Shown: piece by piece, positions 37,586 to 46,414 of the stretch
How positions within the stretch are numbered: position 1 is the stretch's first letter
Layout of the letters: each line of letters opens with the position of its first letter
Program-made: the position numbers and the translations under genes
The notes under the pieces: generated by a model
What the model saw: the letters and a program-made list of their open reading frames with translations, nothing else
The model's database searches: none
What the model was told of the DNA's origin: nothing
DNA from: Deltaproteobacteria bacterium
GTDB lineage: Bacteria > Myxococcota_A > UBA9160 > SZUA-336
NCBI GenBank assembly: GCA_016875225.1
Contig: VGRW01000021.1
Span: forward strand, 1-49,884
DNA: 49,884 nucleotides
Reading direction: 5' to 3'

Positions 37586-39834
37586 AGCAGGGCGTCCGCG
37601 GGCGCTTGCGGCAGGCGGATGCGTGGAAATGCGGCCAGCCCCAGGGATTCGACGCCGCCCTGCAGCACGAGATCGACCGGAAGGATGCTCTCGCGCGCGT
37701 TCACGAAGCCGTGTTTCTCGTGCGTGCTCCGGTAGACGGCTTCGGAGCGCGCGGACGGGCGAAGATCCGGCGCATCGACCGTCCCGAGGCGCGCGGACGC
37801 GAGGAACGCGTCCCGAGCCGCGTCGCTGCTCGGGGATTCGCGAGGATCGCGTGTCAGGCTCGCGTAGCTGATCTGCTCCAGACGCGCCGCGAAACGCGCG
37901 AAGTCGTCGGCCGGGATCTGGGCCAGAGCCGGCTCGCGATCCTCGAGCGAGATCTCGATGGCGCTCCGGCCGACCAGCACGACGCCCGCCGCGGCGATCT
38001 CGCCGTTTCGCGTCGCGCCGTCGAGAAGCTCGGGATTCAGCCCGAGCATTCCCGGAGCCCAGAGCTCCGGGTGCTCGACCAGGAATCCGTGGGTGAGCCT
38101 GATTCGCTGCGGGGTGACGGCGCGCTTCTCTGCGATGAAGCGCTCCCGCGCGCGCGCTCCAGACTCCGTGTCCGGGTACTCGCGCGCGATCGCGACGAGC
38201 AGGGCGAGCTTCATGTCGATGCGCTTCTCCCGCTCGACACCGGAGAGCATCTGCTCGGCGATCTTCTCGCGATGGCTCGCGATCCGCTCCGGATCAGGAT
38301 CGGCGAGCGCCTGCTCGTGTCGCAGCGCTGCGCCGAACTGTCCCCGCGCCGCGTAGCGGGAGGCGAGATCTCGGTCGATCTCCGGGGCGTGCTGCCCGTG
38401 TGGACGCCGCACGGTGTAGCGCTCGCCCGCGATCAACACGCCCTGCCCGAAGCGCGCGCTCGCGGTCGGGTACTGGATCAGCCGCAATGGGAAGGTGACG
38501 AGTGAGATCGCGGTGCCGGGCAGATCGAGCAGGTACTCGAGCGGCCGCGGCAGATCGCGGTGCCGCGGCCCGTTCGCATGCGGGCCGAGCGCGAGCCAGG
38601 CGAGCCGCGCGCGACGGTCGGCCGTCGCCGCGGCGCGGTAGACGGCGTACGGGTTCTGGTCCGGATCCGTGAGGATCGCGACGGCCTGTCGCGACACGGA
38701 GTCACCCTTGGGGGCGAGCTTCGGGACCTCGCCAAGCGTCGCGAAGAAGCCGTCCTCGTCGCCGCGCGCGAGCGGGCCGAAGCTGGACAGGAACGCGAGC
38801 TCGCCGCCGATATGCGGCGGCGCGCCGTCCGCTCGCCAGCCTGCCGCGCGGGCGGCAAGAGGCTCCGCCGCAGCCACGAGCGCCTCGCGCGCGAGTTCGA
38901 GATACGCGTCGCGCGAGCTCGTTTCCAGGCTCGGCGGCGCGAGCTCGTGCATCTGGAGCGAGCTGCGCACCTGCGCGTCGCGGCTCGCGAGACCTGCGCT
39001 GGAACGCTCGAAGAGCTTCGCAGCGGGCTCGCTCTCGGGCCGGCTCGCGAGCGCTCGCCCCGCCAGGATCCGCGCGCGCTCGAGCTCGCGCGCTTCCAGC
39101 GCCTCCTCCGCGCCCGCGAGCGCGCGCTCGTAGCGCTCGGCTTCGAGCTTCGCGCGGTAGCGCTGCGCGCGCGCGGCGATCTCGCGAGCGCGCGGATCGT
39201 CCGGATGGCGCGCCAGCCAATCGTCCCATGCGCGCAGCGCTCGCCGCTCGCGAACGCTCGCTCGAGGCAACTTGTGCGCCGTGAGAAGCGTCGCGAGCAG
39301 CGTCCGAGTCGCGTCGATCGGATTCAGCAGGCCGGTGAGCAGGAGCTTCGACGCCGGCTCGACGATCCGGTTCACGAGCGCGCCCGCCCTGAAGCGCCGG
39401 TCCGCGGCGAGATCCGCGTTCGCGCTCTCGAGCGGGTCGCTCGCGATCACCCGCTCCAGGCGAAGCCGGATTGCGGGATCCAGATCGTCGCGCGCGAGCA
39501 GAGTGCGTGAATGCGCCGGGAAGGTGTCGCTGCCGTCGCAGGCGGCCACGACCTCCGCCGCGTTGTCGACCAGACCCGAGGGTGCTTCGGCTCGCTGTTT
39601 TCGCAGCTTCTCCTCGCGCTCGAGCGCTGCGCTTCGCGACAGCGCCTGGTCGGTTCGGCCAGCGAGCGCAGCGGCAGCGACACGCACGGCAATGCGTTCG
39701 GCGTCGTCGGGAAGCGGCGATCGCGCCGGGCGCGCGTCCCGACGCGGCTGCAGCTCTGCGGGTGTCGGCGCGCGCGTGCACGCGCACGCGCAGACCGCGA
39801 GCACCAAGGTGAAGGCGAGCCTAGCGCGGGACAC
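37576..39834 (-). CDS. Large lipoprotein of unknown function
   Basis: A 752-residue protein. It starts at GTG 39834 with a signal peptide and a lipobox-like cluster (LAVCACAC, Cys at 15, 17 and 19). The rest is mainly alpha-helical and Ala/Arg/Glu-rich with scattered helical-repeat character (residues 200-330). No catalytic motif is recognised; a longer hydrophobic stretch near residue 490 (LLDLPGTAISLVTFPLRLIQ) could contact membrane. The start overlaps the end of the smaller lipoprotein gene by 14 bp, so both are probably made together and may form one envelope complex. Not assigned to a known family. Confidence 0.72.
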   Translation of the reverse strand: MSRARLAFTLVLAVCACACTRAPTPAELQPRRDARPARSPLPDDAERIAVRVAAAALAGRTDQALSRSAALEREEKLRKQRAEAPSGLVDNAAEVVAACDGSDTFPAHSRTLLARDDLDPAIRLRLERVIASDPLESANADLAADRRFRAGALVNRIVEPASKLLLTGLLNPIDATRTLLATLLTAHKLPRASVRERRALRAWDDWLARHPDDPRAREIAARAQRYRAKLEAERYERALAGAEEALEARELERARILAGRALASRPESEPAAKLFERSSAGLASRDAQVRSSLQMHELAPPSLETSSRDAYLELAREALVAAAEPLAARAAGWRADGAPPHIGGELAFLSSFGPLARGDEDGFFATLGEVPKLAPKGDSVSRQAVAILTDPDQNPYAVYRAAATADRRARLAWLALGPHANGPRHRDLPRPLEYLLDLPGTAISLVTFPLRLIQYPTASARFGQGVLIAGERYTVRRPHGQHAPEIDRDLASRYAARGQFGAALRHEQALADPDPERIASHREKIAEQMLSGVEREKRIDMKLALLVAIAREYPDTESGARARERFIAEKRAVTPQRIRLTHGFLVEHPELWAPGMLGLNPELLDGATRNGEIAAAGVVLVGRSAIEISLEDREPALAQIPADDFARFAARLEQISYASLTRDPRESPSSDAARDAFLASARLGTVDAPDLRPSARSEAVYRSTHEKHGFVNARESILPVDLVLQGGVESLGLAAFPRIRLPQAPADALLYD

Positions 39835-40753
39835 GTTCCTCGTGCACCTGCATGGTGAAGCCGAGGAAGGCCTCGAGCTTGTGCGCGCCCTCCAGCTTCT
39901 CGACGCTGCCGTCCTGCTGCGCGACGACCTCGTAGACGCGCGTCGCACCGTGTGCGTACTCGTCGAAGGTGGTCGCGTCGAAGCCGAGCGACGGCGGCGG
40001 AAACCGCTGCGCGTACCTGCGCGAGAATGCCGCGTACAGATCGCCGAGCGCGAGCAGGTGGCGGTTGTGGTACTTGCTCTCGCCGTGGACCCGCACCAGC
40101 GCTTGAGCGCTCTGCAGCGCGGCGGCCTCGTAGCGCGGGTCGAGCGCCGCGTGTGCAGCGAGCGTCGCGGCCTCGTCGACGTCGACGCGCTCGAGCTCCT
40201 CGTCGACGACGTGGCGCCAGTGCGTGGTCGCGACCTCCGAGCGCAGCGCGCCGAGCACCTCGCGCTGCGTCGCCCGGGCGTCGGCGGCCTGCTCGGGCGT
40301 CGCCTCGGGTGAGGGTGCCAGCATCCGAGCGTCCTCGAGCCGCGCGTTCACGTCCCGCCCCGCGCGCGCGGCATCGGCCAGCTCCGAGCCGAGATCGGTG
40401 ACGCGCGCGTAGTGGCGCCGCGCCAGGTCGTACTCGCCGATGCGCTCGAGCGCGCGCGCCTTGGTGAACCAGACCACGTCGGTCGCGTAGCCCGAGGCCA
40501 GCTTCTCGGGATGCGCGGTCTCCAGCGACTCGAGCCGTTCGAACGAGACGCGGAAGACGTTCTTCCCGGTGAAGTCGCGCGCCGGCGCAAAGCGGTACGT
40601 GTCGTCGTCGACGTGCAGCCTCACGACCGCGACCACTTCGAGCAGATCCTGCGTCGGCGCCAGCGCAGCCGGCGGCTCGGTGCTCGCGCATGCGCTCGCG
40701 AGCGCGGCGCAGGCGAGCGTCCGGGCCGCGAGCCCCGCTCGCGCGCGGGTCAA
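39821..40753 (-). CDS. Putative lipoprotein, helical
   Basis: A 310-residue protein. The signal peptide ends in a lipobox (LASACAS, Cys about residue 22). The body is mainly helical with TPR-like segments (RALERIGEYDLARRHYARVT). Function not recognised. The start is TTG 40753, which overlaps the stop of the isopropylmalate-synthase-like gene (TTGA). This overlap, and the 14-bp overlap with the next lipoprotein, make translational coupling in a three-gene set likely. It may be an accessory subunit of the 752-residue lipoprotein. Confidence 0.72.
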   Translation of the reverse strand: MTRARAGLAARTLACAALASACASTEPPAALAPTQDLLEVVAVVRLHVDDDTYRFAPARDFTGKNVFRVSFERLESLETAHPEKLASGYATDVVWFTKARALERIGEYDLARRHYARVTDLGSELADAARAGRDVNARLEDARMLAPSPEATPEQAADARATQREVLGALRSEVATTHWRHVVDEELERVDVDEAATLAAHAALDPRYEAAALQSAQALVRVHGESKYHNRHLLALGDLYAAFSRRYAQRFPPPSLGFDATTFDEYAHGATRVYEVVAQQDGSVEKLEGAHKLEAFLGFTMQVHEERVPR

Positions 40754-42291
40754 GGTCGTGCTTTCCGCCGCGCCGCGATCAGGTTCAGCATCTTCTCCGT
40801 CGCGATCACGGCAGCCGCCAGCTGATCCGGATCGACCCCGATCGTGCTGAACGGCTGCGCGCGCGCGCTCGTCTGCCAGCTGATCAGCGTCTCGACCAAC
40901 GCCCCCGTCTTTCCGCCGGGCGGGATCCGAACCTTGTAGTCGACCAGCTGCGGCAGCTTCAGGTCGAAGCCGCGCACGGCCTTGGCGAGCGCCTTCATGA
41001 AGGAGTCGTAGCCGCCGTCTCCGGAGGCGGAGGCCGTCACGAGCTTGCCGCGATAGCGCAGCGAGACCGAGGCCCGCGGCTCGCCGTCGCTCTCGGAGTG
41101 GAACTCGTAGCGCTCGATCCGAACCAGGGATTCGCCGGGAGTCTTCAGCACGTCCGCGATGATCAGCGGCAGGTCCTCTGGCGTGACGATGTGCTTCTTG
41201 TCGCCGAGCTCGACGATCCGGCGCAGCACCAGGTCGCGCTTCTCCGCCGGCAGCTTGATGCCGAGCGCCTTCAGGTTCTGGTCGATCGAGGCCTTGCCCG
41301 CCATCTTCCCCAACGCGTAGCGGCGTCGGCGACCGAAGCGCCCGGGCGAGAGCCGCGTCAGGTAGAGCTCGGCCTTGGCATCGCCGTCCGCGTGGATTCC
41401 GGCGGTCTGCGTGAACACGTCGCGACCGACGACCGGCGTGTTGTCGGCGATCGCCTTGCCGGAGAGCGTCGCGACGATCTCGGAGACGGCGACGAGCCTG
41501 CGCTCGTCCACGCCGGTGCGGAACGGCGTCAGGTCGTGCAGCGCGGCGACGACCTCCGCGAGCCGCGTGTTGCCCGCGCGCTCGCCCATTCCATTCACGC
41601 TGGTGTGCACGCCTCGCGCACCGGCGGAGACCGCTGCGATGCAGTTCGCGGCGGCGAGTCCGTAGTCGCCGTGTCCGTGGAACTCGAAGTGGATCTCGGG
41701 CCAGGTCCGCGTCATCAGGCCCACGTAGCGAGTGACGTCGTCCGGAGTCATCACACCGAGCGTGTCGGGCAGATAGACGCGTCGCACACCCAGGCCCGTC
41801 AGGTTCTGCACGTGGCCGAAGACGTAGTCGAAGCTGTCGCGAACGCCCTGCGACCAGTCCTCCAGGTAGACGTTCACGACGAGCTTTCTCGAGCGCGCGT
41901 AGCGGATCGTCTCGGCGATCTCCTTGAAGTGCAGCTCCGGCGTCTTGCGGAGCTGTCCCTCGCAGTGGCGGCGCGAGCCCTTCGTGAGCAGGTTCACCGC
42001 GCCGCCGCCGTGGGCGACGATCCAGTCGACCGACCGGCGCCCGTCGACCAGTCCGAGGATCTCGCTGCGCTCCGCACAGCCGTTCTTGCGCGCCCAGGCG
42101 GAGATCCGCTTCACCGCCTCGACCTCGCCCTCCGAGACGAAGACCTGCGCGATCTCGATCCGATCGACGCGAACCGAGTCGAGTAGAAGCCTCGCGAGCT
42201 CGAGCTTCTCCGAGGGAGCGTACGCGACGCCCGGCGTCTGCTCGCCGTCGCGAAGCGTCGTGTCCATGATCTGGATCAGCGGGGGGGGCAT
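40750..42291 (-). CDS. Alpha-isopropylmalate/citramalate synthase-like enzyme with LeuA regulatory domain
   Basis: The 513-residue protein belongs to the DRE-TIM metallolyase family. The N-terminus has IMDTTLRDGEQTPGVAY (metal-binding Asp and catalytic Arg), the HGHGDYGLAAANC strand and NGMGERAGN. After the TIM barrel (about 1-290) there is a linker region and a C-terminal LeuA-type dimerisation domain (about 365-480). SRRHCEGQLRKTPELHF resembles isopropylmalate-synthase variants seen in Bacteroidetes and similar lineages. It probably condenses a 2-oxo acid with acetyl-CoA (leucine, citramalate or homologue); the substrate is uncertain. No leuB/leuC/leuD genes accompany it. Confidence 0.85.
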   Translation of the reverse strand: MPPPLIQIMDTTLRDGEQTPGVAYAPSEKLELARLLLDSVRVDRIEIAQVFVSEGEVEAVKRISAWARKNGCAERSEILGLVDGRRSVDWIVAHGGGAVNLLTKGSRRHCEGQLRKTPELHFKEIAETIRYARSRKLVVNVYLEDWSQGVRDSFDYVFGHVQNLTGLGVRRVYLPDTLGVMTPDDVTRYVGLMTRTWPEIHFEFHGHGDYGLAAANCIAAVSAGARGVHTSVNGMGERAGNTRLAEVVAALHDLTPFRTGVDERRLVAVSEIVATLSGKAIADNTPVVGRDVFTQTAGIHADGDAKAELYLTRLSPGRFGRRRRYALGKMAGKASIDQNLKALGIKLPAEKRDLVLRRIVELGDKKHIVTPEDLPLIIADVLKTPGESLVRIERYEFHSESDGEPRASVSLRYRGKLVTASASGDGGYDSFMKALAKAVRGFDLKLPQLVDYKVRIPPGGKTGALVETLISWQTSARAQPFSTIGVDPDQLAAAVIATEKMLNLIAARRKARP

Positions 42292-42315
42292 TCCGCTAGG
42301 CTAACGCAACCCCGG

Positions 42316-43224
42316 CTAGATCGGCTCGGGCTCGGCTTCCTTCTTGGCACGCTCGTCGTGCGCCTTCTTGGCGGCCAGCAACGCGGGCATGACCCGGTCG
42401 AGGTCGTCCTGCCTCCAGAGGTGGTCGGTCGAGAAATCGCGGATCAGCGCCGGCTGCTGCATGATCGCGAGCTGGCCGCGCATCACGTGGATGATCTGGC
42501 CGGTGAACTCCTGCGCCGCCTCCGAGCAGAGCCAGCTCACGACCGGCGCGATCTGCTGCGGGCCGGTCAGCGGGTTCTCGAGGTCCACCTGTGCGCCGCG
42601 GCCCTCCATGAGCGGGATCGTCATGCGCGTCGCGGCGCCGGGCGAGATCGTGTTCACCGTGCAGCCGTACTTCGCAAGCTCCAGCGCAAGCACCCTCGCG
42701 AAGCCGGCGATGCCCGACTTCGCCGCGCCGTAGTTCGACTGTCCGAAGTTCCCGAACAGCCCCGAGACCGACGAGAAGTTGATGATCCGGCAGCCGCGCC
42801 GGTTCGTCTCGCGGATGTAGCGTGCGAACGGCTGCGTGCAGCAGAAGTGGCCCTTCAGGTGGACGGCGATGACCGCGTCCCAGTCGCTCTCGTCCATGTT
42901 GAAGATCGTCTTGTCGCGCAGGATCCCGGCGTTGTTCACCAGGATGTCGCAGGCGCCGAACGCGGAGATCGCGGTCTGGAAGATCGACAGCCCCCCTGCC
43001 ATGGTCGCGACCGAGTCGTAGTTCGCCACGGCCTTGCCACCGAGCTTCGCGATCTCGGCCACCACGTCGTCGGCGACCTTCCCGGAGCCGCTGCCGTCCG
43101 CGTTGCCGCCCAGGTCGTTCACGACCACCTTCGCGCCGTTGCGCGCGAAATCGAGCGCGATCTCCCGGCCGATGCCGCGGCCCGCGCCGGTCACGATCGC
43201 CACCTTTCCGTCCAGAACGCCCAT
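42316..43224 (-). CDS. SDR-family (hydroxyacyl-CoA dehydrogenase-like) oxidoreductase
   Basis: A 302-residue SDR. TGAGRGIG is the cofactor site, NDLGGNADGSGSGK marks the subgroup related to the dehydrogenase domain of peroxisomal-type multifunctional enzyme 2, NNAGILRDKT follows, and the active site is FSSVSGLFG with YGAAK. The C-terminal segment DRVMPALLAAKKAHDER is an extra tail rich in Lys/Glu. ATG 43224 is chosen because GGAGGG lies 6 nt upstream; ATG 43239 would precede that site. The isopropylmalate-synthase-like gene starts 24 bp after its stop. Confidence 0.88.
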   Translation of the reverse strand: MGVLDGKVAIVTGAGRGIGREIALDFARNGAKVVVNDLGGNADGSGSGKVADDVVAEIAKLGGKAVANYDSVATMAGGLSIFQTAISAFGACDILVNNAGILRDKTIFNMDESDWDAVIAVHLKGHFCCTQPFARYIRETNRRGCRIINFSSVSGLFGNFGQSNYGAAKSGIAGFARVLALELAKYGCTVNTISPGAATRMTIPLMEGRGAQVDLENPLTGPQQIAPVVSWLCSEAAQEFTGQIIHVMRGQLAIMQQPALIRDFSTDHLWRQDDLDRVMPALLAAKKAHDERAKKEAEPEPI

Positions 43225-43259
43225 CGCCAAGCCCTCCATGATTCCGGGCCCATTCTACG

Positions 43260-43688
43260 TCAGGACGGCTCCGCCTTGCGCTGGCCGCGGCGCTTGCGCA
43301 GCTCCTTGCGCTGCTCCGGCGTGAGCTCCCGCCAGCGCTCTCGCAGCTGATCGCGTTTCTCGGGCGGAAGCTCGCGCCAGCGCTTGTAGCGCTCGCGCGC
43401 CGCCTTCCTCTGGTCCGGAGAGAGCTTCTGCCAGCGCTCCAGGTTCTTGCGCACCCGGGCCTGCTCCTTCGGCGGGAGCTTCTCGAACTTCTGGTAGCGC
43501 TCGCGAACCTTCTCGCGCTGCTTCGGCGAGAGCTTCTTCCAGCGCTCCCGCGCAGAGCGATCCGGCGACTTCTCGTCGGCGCGCGCGGGCCATGCGCCGC
43601 CCGCGAGGGCGAATGCGCAGGCGCGCAGGAAGCCGCGCCGACTGACGGCGCTTCTGCCCGCCGCGGGGCCGACCGCGCACGGGGTCAT
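43260..43688 (-). CDS. DUF3106-type exported protein with Tat-like signal
   Basis: The 142-residue protein has a twin-arginine-like signal (SRRGFLRACAFALAGGAW). A highly charged region of repeated W-x-x-L-(S/P)-P-x-x-R units follows (WKKLSPKQREKVRERYQ; WQKLSPDQRKAARERYK; WRELPPEKRDQLRERW; then RELTPEQRKEL), typical of DUF3106. Each unit is about 20 residues. Function unknown; the sequence looks like an extracytoplasmic, basic, helical binding or scaffold protein. The start overlaps the anti-sigma stop (ATGA), so it belongs to the ECF sigma operon. Confidence 0.85.
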   Translation of the reverse strand: MTPCAVGPAAGRSAVSRRGFLRACAFALAGGAWPARADEKSPDRSARERWKKLSPKQREKVRERYQKFEKLPPKEQARVRKNLERWQKLSPDQRKAARERYKRWRELPPEKRDQLRERWRELTPEQRKELRKRRGQRKAEPS

Positions 43689-44140
43689 CCCTGGTCCCCC
43701 TCGAGCGCGAGGAGAACGTCGACCATCTCGATCAGCTCGAGATCGGGATCCTCGAGCAGCTCGAGGTCCCGCGTGCTCGAGACGATCGGCAGGTCGGTCT
43801 CGGGCGGGGTGCGTCCGCGCAGAGCCAGAACCACGGCCGCGGTCACGGCCGCGGCCCCGCCGAGTGCGAGCGCCAGCCGCCGCGTCAGCAAGCGCGCGAC
43901 CCCGACGCGCGGAGGCTCCTGCTCGCGCGCGATCCGCGCCCAGAAGCGAGCCTCGAAGCTCGCCGGCGGCTCGATCGCCGGCAGCGAGCCGAGCGCGCGC
44001 GACAGCTCGCGCTCCGTCGATAGCGCCGCCCGGCAGACCGCACAGCCCTCGAGGTGCGCCTCGAGCTCGCGGCGCTCGGTCGCCTCGAGCTCTTCGTCCT
44101 GGTACGCGACCAGCTGCGCGCGGCGCTCCGAGCAGGTCAT
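43685..44140 (-). CDS. Anti-sigma factor with zinc-finger-like (zf-HC2) domain
   Basis: The 151-residue protein has the anti-sigma zf-HC2 motif HLEGCAVC (His-x3-Cys-x2-Cys, about residues 29-36) after the N-terminal helix, which usually contacts the sigma factor. One membrane helix lies at about residues 88-108 (LALALGGAAAVTAAVVLAL). The C-terminal, extracytoplasmic part is acidic (ELLEDPDLELIEMVDVLLALE). Its start overlaps the sigma stop (ATGA), the usual sigma/anti-sigma arrangement. The signal that releases sigma is unknown. Confidence 0.88.
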   Translation of the reverse strand: MTCSERRAQLVAYQDEELEATERRELEAHLEGCAVCRAALSTERELSRALGSLPAIEPPASFEARFWARIAREQEPPRVGVARLLTRRLALALGGAAAVTAAVVLALRGRTPPETDLPIVSSTRDLELLEDPDLELIEMVDVLLALEGDQG

Positions 44141-44691
44141 GGTGAGGTCTCGCTTCCCAGCTCCGCGAGCAGAGTCTCGCGGGCGCGGTGGATCAGGCTC
44201 TTGACGCTCGGAACGGTGGTTTCCAGGGCCAGCGCGATCTCGCTGTAGTCGAGCCCCTGCTCGCTGCGCAGCAAGAGGGCCGCGCGCTGCCGCTCCGGCA
44301 GCTTCGCCAGCGCCCGCTCGATCTGCTGCCGTTTGCGGTCGGCCTCGAGTCGATCGTCCACGCCGGGCGCCGGGTCGACCTGGCCGGCCAGGTCGAGATC
44401 GGTCGCGGGCCTTTCGTGGCGCCGGTGCGCCCGAGAGAGCTCGTTCAGCGCCAGGTTGTGCGCGATCCCGAAGATCCAGGTGGAGAACCGCGCACTGGCC
44501 TGGTAGCGATCCGCGGCGTTGTAGATGCGCACGAACACGTCCTGCGTCAGCTCCTCGGCGCGGGCACGGTCCCGAACCAGCCTCGTGAGGAAGGTCAGTA
44601 TGCGCGGGGTGTAGCGGCTGAAGAGGGCCTCAAACGCGCGCCGGTCGCCGTCCCGAAAGGCCAGCATGAGCCGGGCGTCATCGTCGACCAT
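44137..44691 (-). CDS. ECF sigma factor (RpoE-like, sigma70 family)
   Basis: The 184-residue protein has region 2 (about residues 15-85; AFEALFSRYTPRILTFLTRLVRD, then QDVFVRIYNAADRYQ and FSTWIFGIAHNLALNELSR). Region 4 follows (about 125-175; LPERQRAALLLRSEQGLDYSEIA, with VPSVKSLIHRARETL as the DNA-binding helix). It is encoded upstream of, and overlapping, its anti-sigma factor. A clear ECF-type autoregulated promoter was not identified in the 131 bp upstream. Confidence 0.92.
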   Translation of the reverse strand: MVDDDARLMLAFRDGDRRAFEALFSRYTPRILTFLTRLVRDRARAEELTQDVFVRIYNAADRYQASARFSTWIFGIAHNLALNELSRAHRRHERPATDLDLAGQVDPAPGVDDRLEADRKRQQIERALAKLPERQRAALLLRSEQGLDYSEIALALETTVPSVKSLIHRARETLLAELGSETSP

Positions 44692-44729
44692 CCGCCGCCG
44701 CGCACCCCCGAACGACCTTCAGCCCGTGG

Positions 44730-44752
44730 AACCCGCCGAACCTGCTCGGGTT
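44730..44752. repeat. Inverted repeat upstream of the ECF sigma gene
   Basis: AACCCG (44730-44735) and CGGGTT (44747-44752) form a perfect 6-bp inverted repeat with an 11-nt spacer. It lies in the space between the small membrane protein gene and the sigma gene (44692-44823), where nothing else is recognised. It could be an mRNA hairpin or a weak terminator for the upstream gene, but it has no T-run. Confidence 0.3.
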
Positions 44753-44823
44753 GCGCGGCCGGGGTGCGGGTCGCGCGCTCGCCGACCGGCAGGGGCAGGG
44801 CGAAGTCGGGCGAGCCTTCAGGC

Positions 44824-45030
44824 TCAGCCCGAGATCGCAGGCTTGATGAACTGGACCCAGGTCGCGATCAGCAGGCCGACCGTGGACAGGCCCAGGAACG
44901 TCATCGTGATCGCCATCATTCCCCAGCAGATCATCGAGCCGAGCCGATCCTTGGTGCCCTGCGGGAGGACCATCTCGACGAGGACCGAGCCGGCGATCAT
45001 GCCGAGCATGACGAGGACGATGAACTTCAC
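44824..45030 (-). CDS. Small two-helix membrane protein
   Basis: A 68-residue protein with two hydrophobic segments (about residues 2-20, IVLVMLGMIAGSVLVEMVL, and 32-60, ICWGMMAITMTFLGLST). A good ribosome-binding site (AGGAGA, 7-8 nt upstream) precedes the GTG at 45030, which is why it is called real. Function unknown; the Gly/Met-rich helices do not match a family I recognise. It is on the same strand as the alpha/beta hydrolase, with 54 bp between them. Confidence 0.7.
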   Translation of the reverse strand: MKFIVLVMLGMIAGSVLVEMVLPQGTKDRLGSMICWGMMAITMTFLGLSTVGLLIATWVQFIKPAISG

Positions 45031-45084
45031 AGGCGTCTCCTGGCTGAAAGGCCGGACAAGTAGACCACAGGCGGCCGCGCAGGG

Positions 45085-45909
45085 TCAAAGCCCGTCGCGA
45101 GTCGACCGGACGAAGCGCTCGACCTCGCGCACGAACGCCTCGGGCTGATCCAGGTTCAGCACGTGGCCGGCGCCGGGAATCTCGACGCGGACGGCCCTCG
45201 GCAGCTTGGCGGCCATGACGTGAGACGCGCGCTGGAAGTTCGCGTCGTGCTCGCCGACCAGGACGAGCGCGGGCAGGTCGATCTCGTGCAGCACGTCGAC
45301 CAGGTTCGGCACCGGCCCGGCCACCCCGCGCGCGAAGCGCTGCAGCCCCGGGACGCCCGCGCGCAGGATTCCCCTCCGCGCCTCCGCCGCCTGCGCCGTC
45401 TCGGGGTGGAGCCCGAGCAGCTCGGCCTGCGCGCGCGAGCCCTCCAGGTACTTCTCGAGCCCGACCTCGCCCATCTTCGCCGCGGCGCGCTCGAGCATCG
45501 ACTCCCACTGCGCGAGCGCCTCGGGGTTCTTGAACCCGGGCCCGGTGTTGAAGAGCAGGAGCGCCCTCACGCGTTCGCGGTGCGCGCGCGCGTAGGAGAG
45601 CGAGACGATCCCTCCCACCGAGAGCCCGCCGATGAATGCGGGCTCGCCGCCGGCCGCCGCGTCGTGCACGCAGCGCAGGTCCTCGACGACCTGCGAGAGC
45701 GTGTAGCGCTCCGCCGGCTCCGGAGCGTCGGAGAGACCGTGACCGCGGTAGTCCCAGGTCACCACGCGCGCGAACCGGGCCAGCGCGTCCACTTGCCCGG
45801 CCCAGTGCAGGTGGGTCGAGAACGAGGCGTTCGAGAGCAGCAGCGGCGGTCCCGAGCCCTGCGCCTGCCAGAAGATCTTCGCGCCGTCGCTCGCCTCGGC
45901 GAAGGGCAT
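45085..45909 (-). CDS. Alpha/beta hydrolase (3-oxoadipate enol-lactonase-like)
   Basis: The 274-residue hydrolase shows the nucleophile elbow GLSVGG (Gly-x-Ser-x-Gly, after AFIG), the preceding WDYRGHGLSD, an acid in LVGEHDAN, and the His in GAGHVLNLDQP. The layout resembles 3-oxoadipate enol-lactonase and related lactone or ester hydrolases, but no other catechol-pathway gene is close. ATG 45909 is the first codon before the conserved domain; the open frame upstream is antisense shadow. It begins 2 bp after the stop of the SRPBCC gene, so they are co-transcribed. Confidence 0.87.
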   Translation of the reverse strand: MPFAEASDGAKIFWQAQGSGPPLLLSNASFSTHLHWAGQVDALARFARVVTWDYRGHGLSDAPEPAERYTLSQVVEDLRCVHDAAAGGEPAFIGGLSVGGIVSLSYARAHRERVRALLLFNTGPGFKNPEALAQWESMLERAAAKMGEVGLEKYLEGSRAQAELLGLHPETAQAAEARRGILRAGVPGLQRFARGVAGPVPNLVDVLHEIDLPALVLVGEHDANFQRASHVMAAKLPRAVRVEIPGAGHVLNLDQPEAFVREVERFVRSTRDGL

Positions 45910-45911
45910 GC

Positions 45912-46331
45912 CTAGGCCTGCTCCATCCTGGCTCGGAGCGCGCGCGTCATCTGCTGCAGCTGCTCCTTCATCGGCGCCTTGATCGTGAATTCGGGAACCA
46001 GCGCCCGCGTGCTGCCGTCCATCGCGATCACCACGCGCGTCGTCTCGGGATTCACGGCGGCCAGCGAGATGTTCCCCTCGAGCGAGCGCCAGATCTTGCC
46101 GTCGCAGATCTTCTCGAAGCGCATGCCTCCGCCGGGACGGCTCTTGAACTTGAAGCGCACGGTCGTCTCGGCGCCAAGCGCGGACACGCGCGTGCGCGTC
46201 TCCCGCACGCCGCCGGCGTTCGAGACGATCTCCGTGTCGGGAAACAGCGAGGTGATCGTCGCGTCGCTCTCGAGGACGCTTGCGCAGGCCGCGACCGGTC
46301 GGCGCACGACGAACTCGTTCTCGAACTTCAT
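45912..46331 (-). CDS. SRPBCC-fold (START-like) small protein
   Basis: A 139-residue protein with the SRPBCC layout: MKFENEFVVRRPVAACASVL as strand and helix, a central sheet (TRVSALGAETTVRFKFKSR), and a C-terminal helix (KEQLQQMTRALRARM). Such proteins bind hydrophobic ligands. The ligand is unknown. It precedes the hydrolase gene by 2 bp and is divergent from the ABC1 kinase gene (83 bp apart). Confidence 0.8.
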   Translation of the reverse strand: MKFENEFVVRRPVAACASVLESDATITSLFPDTEIVSNAGGVRETRTRVSALGAETTVRFKFKSRPGGGMRFEKICDGKIWRSLEGNISLAAVNPETTRVVIAMDGSTRALVPEFTIKAPMKEQLQQMTRALRARMEQA

Positions 46332-46414
46332 CCGCGGTCTCCTTCGCCCCCGACCCCGCAGCATACCCGACGCGGGATTTGGACCGGAATCGCCGGCGGG
46401 ATAGGTTCTTCGCG

